A DNA stretch of 52,505 bases from DATADD01 sp046262355 (GTDB lineage: Bacteria; Actinomycetota; CADDZG01; WHSQ01): positions 1 to 52,505 of the forward strand of contig JBHEMX010000010.1 of assembly GCA_046262355.1 (NCBI GenBank). Direction: 5' to 3'. Of this stretch, positions 50,024 through 52,505 are shown piece after piece (position 1 is the stretch's first letter; each line of letters begins with the position of its first letter). The translations under genes and the position numbers were made by a program. The notes under the pieces are model-generated. The model searched no databases. It saw only the letters and a list, made by a program, of their open reading frames with translations, and was not told the origin of the DNA.

Positions 50024-50683
50024 TCAGGTCGATCTCGATAGAGGACGCCGGCCGTCGGGCACGACCGGCTTGAGGCTAGCAACGAGCATCGCGATCTCGT
50101 CCATGAGCTGCGCGGCGCCCCTGCGCCAATGAGCGGGAGAGTCGACGCTGCCCTCGATCGCGATCGGCTCGCCGAACCTCACCGCGATGTCCTGTCGAGG
50201 AGCCCAGCGTTTGGCGTAGGCGCCCTTGGGCCACACGTTAGCGGTGCCCCAGACCGCACACGGAACCACCGGAGCGCTCGAGCGCAGCGCCAAGCGCACG
50301 GCACCGGACCTGGCCGCCATGGGCCTGAGATCGGGATCCGTCGTGACCGTGCCCTCCGGGAAGATGACCACGAGCTCCCCCCGGTCGAGCGCCCGCAGCG
50401 CATCGTCGAGCGCCGAAGCGGCCTGCGCGGTGCCGCGCCGCACCTCGATCTGACGGGTTGCGCGCAGTACCCACCCGATGCGCCTGTCCTCGAAGAGCTC
50501 GGACTTGGTCAGAAAGCGGGGCCGCCGCCCGGCCCGATTGACCGCGTAGCCCACCGCGAGCGGATCGAGGTAAGCGATGTGGTTGGACGCAACGATCGCG
50601 GGTCCCTCCGACGGGAGGTTGTTGCTGCCCTCGATGGTCCAGCGGAACCATGCGCCGAGCGCGGGCAGCAGCGTCGCCTGCAC
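50024..50683 (-). CDS. PlsC-type acyltransferase family protein (219 aa)
   Basis: HxxxxD in VASNHIAYLDPLAVGYAV, glycerol-phosphate motif FLTKSELFEDRRIGWVLRA, and EGT in VVIFPEGTVTTDPDLRPMAA. It diverges from its neighbour and may have another acceptor or acyl-chain preference. The GTG at 50683 is the furthest standard start; about 30 more open codons (GYDRYDKGDALSRDWEPGYR) lie upstream without ATG, GTG or TTG, so the N-terminus is uncertain. Confidence 0.85.
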   Translation of the reverse strand: MQATLLPALGAWFRWTIEGSNNLPSEGPAIVASNHIAYLDPLAVGYAVNRAGRRPRFLTKSELFEDRRIGWVLRATRQIEVRRGTAQAASALDDALRALDRGELVVIFPEGTVTTDPDLRPMAARSGAVRLALRSSAPVVPCAVWGTANVWPKGAYAKRWAPRQDIAVRFGEPIAIEGSVDSPAHWRRGAAQLMDEIAMLVASLKPVVPDGRRPLSRST

Positions 50684-50866
50684 GAGCCGGTAACCAGGCT
50701 CCCAGTCCCGGGACAGGGCGTCCCCCTTGTCGTACCTGTCGTAGCCCCCGAGCGAGCGGCCCTCGCTCGCAACGCTCGAACGGGATTATGACCGCGCGTG
50801 CGCCCGCCCATCCAGCATGCGTCCGCCTCTCCGCTCACCCGGGTGGCGAGCCGAACGGACGTTCGA

Positions 50867-50872
50867 TATACT
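50867..50872 (+). promoter_or_regulatory. -10 box for a leaderless transcript
   Basis: TATACT ends 6 bases before the A of the ATG at 50879. Transcription would therefore begin at or next to the start codon. No Shine-Dalgarno sequence is present, which fits leaderless translation, common in actinobacteria. The -35 region (about 50844-50849, tggcga) is weak. Confidence 0.5.
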
Positions 50873-50878
50873 TCCTGC

Positions 50879-51091
50879 ATGCGAAGACTCAGCGATCCAG
50901 AAGCGCACCGTGCGAGGAACGATCTCGTGGAGGGCAACTTCCCCGAAGACATGAACGCCCGTTGCGCGTGGTGCAGGAAGGTCCGGCCGGCCCGCGAGGG
51001 CGCCTTCGTGGCGGTCAACGTCCCGGGCACCGGACACACCAGCATGTTCCGCTGCTCCGACTGCGGCGAGGAGCGGCACAGCGCGGCATAG
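50879..51091 (+). CDS. Small zinc-ribbon protein (70 aa)
   Basis: Two Cys pairs, CAWC (residues 29-32) and CSDC (58-61), would bind one zinc. Between them is FVAVNVPGTGHTSMFR. The N-terminus is charged. No catalytic motif is visible; a role in protein or nucleic-acid contacts is only a guess. The ATG at 50879 is chosen because of the TATACT box just upstream; an in-frame ATG at 50798 has no better support. Confidence 0.6.
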   Translation: MRRLSDPEAHRARNDLVEGNFPEDMNARCAWCRKVRPAREGAFVAVNVPGTGHTSMFRCSDCGEERHSAA

Positions 51092-51208
51092 GCGACCGGG
51101 GCGACAAGCCGGCGTCACCATCCACGGGCATGGCGGGCTCTTGCAACCGTCGCGCCGAATGTTCGCGCGCCCGCGCAAGGGCGCCGTACCCACGGCTAAC
51201 CTGGCTCG

Positions 51209-51853
51209 GTGGACGCCGGTCTCCTCCCCGTCAAACGTCTGAGCGACGCCAAGCGCCGGCTCGGAGCGGAGTTCGGCGACGTGCAGCGGGTACAGATCGC
51301 CCGAGCGCTGCTGGACGACGCCCTCGACCTCTGCCGTTGCACCGGTCGTCTGCGGTGGTGGGTCGTCACCGCAGACGACCATGTGGTCGCCGCGGCTCGG
51401 AGGCACGGGCTCGACGTCTTCAACGACGAGACCGGCGACCTGAACGTCGCGGTCGCCGGCGCCATGCATGCGGTGCTGGTGGCCGGGGCCGCGTCCGCGA
51501 CGGTGCTCCCGTGCGACCTGCCGCTCGCGCTCCCGGAGGACGTGGAGGACGTGCTCGACACCGGCGCGACTTCCGACATGGTCGTCGTGCCGTCGCGCCG
51601 CGACGGGGGCACTAACGCGCTCTACATGAGTCCGCCCGGCGTCGGCCCCCCTCGCTTCGGAACTGGGAGCCTGTCGGCGCACGTCGCGCTCGCCGAAAGG
51701 GCGCGCCTGCGGTGCTCGATCCTGCCTCTCCCCCGGCTCGCGCTCGACATAGACACGGTCGAAGACGTCGACGAGCTGCTGGGCGTCGACGGCGCACAGC
51801 GAAGCCGGGCGGCGCGCATGCTCCGGCGTCTGAGATCGCCGGCGCCGACCTAG
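51209..51853 (+). CDS. cofC: 2-phospho-L-lactate/phosphoenolpyruvate guanylyltransferase
   Basis: Activates phospholactate or PEP with GTP for coenzyme F420 synthesis (also called FbiD). The 214-residue nucleotidyltransferase has LLPVKRLSDAKRRLGAEFGD at the N-terminus, ATVLPCDLPLALPEDVEDVL with the metal Asp, VVPSRRDGGTNALYMSPPG and LALDIDTVEDVDELLG. The start is GTG 51209. It indicates that the organism makes F420. No other F420 gene is in the window. Confidence 0.9.
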   Translation: MDAGLLPVKRLSDAKRRLGAEFGDVQRVQIARALLDDALDLCRCTGRLRWWVVTADDHVVAAARRHGLDVFNDETGDLNVAVAGAMHAVLVAGAASATVLPCDLPLALPEDVEDVLDTGATSDMVVVPSRRDGGTNALYMSPPGVGPPRFGTGSLSAHVALAERARLRCSILPLPRLALDIDTVEDVDELLGVDGAQRSRAARMLRRLRSPAPT

Positions 51854-51879
51854 GGAGAACCCGAACACAACCGGGCCCG

Positions 51880-52245
51880 TCAGGGGTTGCGGCTCGCCAC
51901 CCGCTCGGCGCGTTCGACCGCGGCGGCCTCGGCCCGGCCCGACAGCTCCTCGAGACGCGCGGGACTGGGGATGCGCACCCCGCCCCGGCCCTGGATCAAC
52001 AACGCTGCGCCGAGGGCGCCGAGGCCGAGCGCCGCGAGCACGACGGTCTGCACCGCGGAGGGGGGCCTCGGCGTCTCGAGCTCCTCGGCGCGCCGCCCGC
52101 CCTCGAAACCGGCGACCCGGCCGAGCGAGTAGCCGGAGAACATCAACAATCCCGCCGCGATCAGGACGAGGAGCGCCTGCACGATGCGCATCGTCCGGCG
52201 CTGCCGCGCGAGTCCGACCGGACCTCGGTGCGCTCCGCCCCCCAT
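51880..52245 (-). CDS. Small two-helix membrane protein (121 aa), function unknown
   Basis: Two hydrophobic helices: residues about 20-42 (RIVQALLVLIAAGLLMFSGY) and 64-84 (VVLAALGLGALGAALLIQG). They are followed by a charged Ala/Glu/Arg helix. The ATG at 52245 is preceded by GAAGAGAA; an upstream in-frame start at 52287 is possible. I do not recognise the family. It converges on cofC with 26 bp between the stops. Confidence 0.6.
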   Translation of the reverse strand: MGGGAHRGPVGLARQRRTMRIVQALLVLIAAGLLMFSGYSLGRVAGFEGGRRAEELETPRPPSAVQTVVLAALGLGALGAALLIQGRGGVRIPSPARLEELSGRAEAAAVERAERVASRNP

Positions 52246-52307
52246 GGTTCTCTTCACGTCCGCCAAGATAACCGTCGCCCACCGCAACGAAGGGCTGTCG
52301 GCCGCGC

Positions 52308-52345
52308 AAAAAAGCCCCGGAGAGTCTCGAGCTCCGGGGCTTTCT
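52308..52345 (-). terminator. Strong intrinsic terminator
   Basis: Perfect 12-bp stem aaagccccggag/ctccggggcttt (52311-52322 with 52332-52343) around a 9-base loop. On the minus strand it is followed by six U, the classical form; on the plus strand by TTCTTA. It lies upstream of the minus-strand membrane-protein gene, so it ends a gene entering from the right of the window. Confidence 0.85.
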
Positions 52346-52409
52346 TATCCGCCTAGTGCTCCTGCGCGGAAGTAACGTCAGCAACCAGGGCGGCACTGCG
52401 CGGTGAGGG

Positions 52410-52465
52410 CAAGGCGCGAGGAGTCGTGCGTACCCGCAGGGTACGTGCGCGACGAGCAACGCAGC
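52410..52465. repeat. Imperfect palindrome at the right edge
   Basis: cgtaccc (52429-52435) pairs with gggtacg (52439-52445). The symmetry continues loosely outwards (gcgaggagtcgtg against tgcgcgacgagcaacgc). No gene is seen from 52346 to 52505. This could be an intergenic palindromic repeat family, but there is only one copy in the window. Confidence 0.35.
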
Positions 52466-52505
52466 CATCGCCGATGCAGGGCCGTTCTGGGGCGACGGGA
52501 CTTAC

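Noticed and set aside
50786..52468. Minus-strand open frame of 560 codons
   Set aside because: Antisense to cofC and the zinc-ribbon gene, and it crosses a strong terminator; no family resemblance.
1..52505. CRISPR arrays, rRNA genes, insertion sequences with paired ends
   Set aside because: Looked for regular spaced repeats, rRNA signatures and transposase motifs; none were found beyond the integrase debris.

Overview
The window reads as a high-GC Actinomycetota chromosome segment. The evidence is the strong G/C third-position bias, frequent GTG and TTG starts, actinobacterial gene orders (rsmD-coaD-sepIVA-like-yceD-rpmF-rnc-mutM-smc-ftsY-ffh; uvrC-rapZ-yvcK; gap-pgk-tpiA-secG), an F420 biosynthesis gene (cofC/fbiD) and actinobacterial envelope families. 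I cannot place it below phylum; a deep-branching, uncultured-type lineage is plausible.

Bases 1-5431 are a decayed integrative element or prophage lying against a tRNA-Leu(GAG) gene. It holds unknown small genes, a frameshifted HK97-type major capsid gene, debris of two other tyrosine recombinases in opposite orientations (one with an amber stop where the catalytic tyrosine belongs), an apparently intact AbrB-type antitoxin/RelE-like toxin pair, and a tyrosine integrase broken by two frameshifts that ends 16 bp from the tRNA 3' end.

Bases 5517-31381 are almost entirely minus-strand housekeeping genes. Read in the direction of transcription they are recG, rsmD, coaD, a SepIVA-like gene, yceD, rpmF, rnc, a mutM-like gene, an acylphosphatase-like gene, smc, ftsY, an NDUFA9-like reductase gene, ffh, rpsP, khpA, rimM, trmD, uvrC, rapZ, yvcK, gap, pgk, tpiA, archaeal-type apgM, a BlaI-type regulator, secG and a solute-binding lipoprotein. 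Many starts overlap the previous stop (ATGA, GTGA or TTGA), which points to tight translational coupling. Several members are odd: SMC seems to lack its hinge domain, the MutM-like and acylphosphatase-like proteins have lost key catalytic residues, yvcK is split by an out-of-frame internal deletion, and whiA and rplS are missing from their usual places.

Bases 31513-36965 hold rpmB, a plus-strand envelope group (YihY/BrkB, holin-superfamily protein, DUF3618-like protein, multi-pass membrane protein), the convergent thiamine genes thiD and thiL, a stand-alone Lrp/AsnC RAM-domain protein and a small protein built of repeats. Bases 36984-49237 run minus again. They hold an NAD-dependent epimerase, pgsA and a complete glycerol cluster, in transcription order glpF-dhaK-dhaL-glpK-glpA-glpB-glpC-dhaM/EI. 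This encodes a glycerol facilitator, a glycerol kinase plus GlpABC dehydrogenase route, and a PEP-dependent dihydroxyacetone kinase whose EIIA, HPr and full-length Enzyme I are one polypeptide. The window closes with two PlsC-type acyltransferases, a small zinc-ribbon gene with a leaderless-type promoter, cofC, a small membrane protein and a strong terminator.
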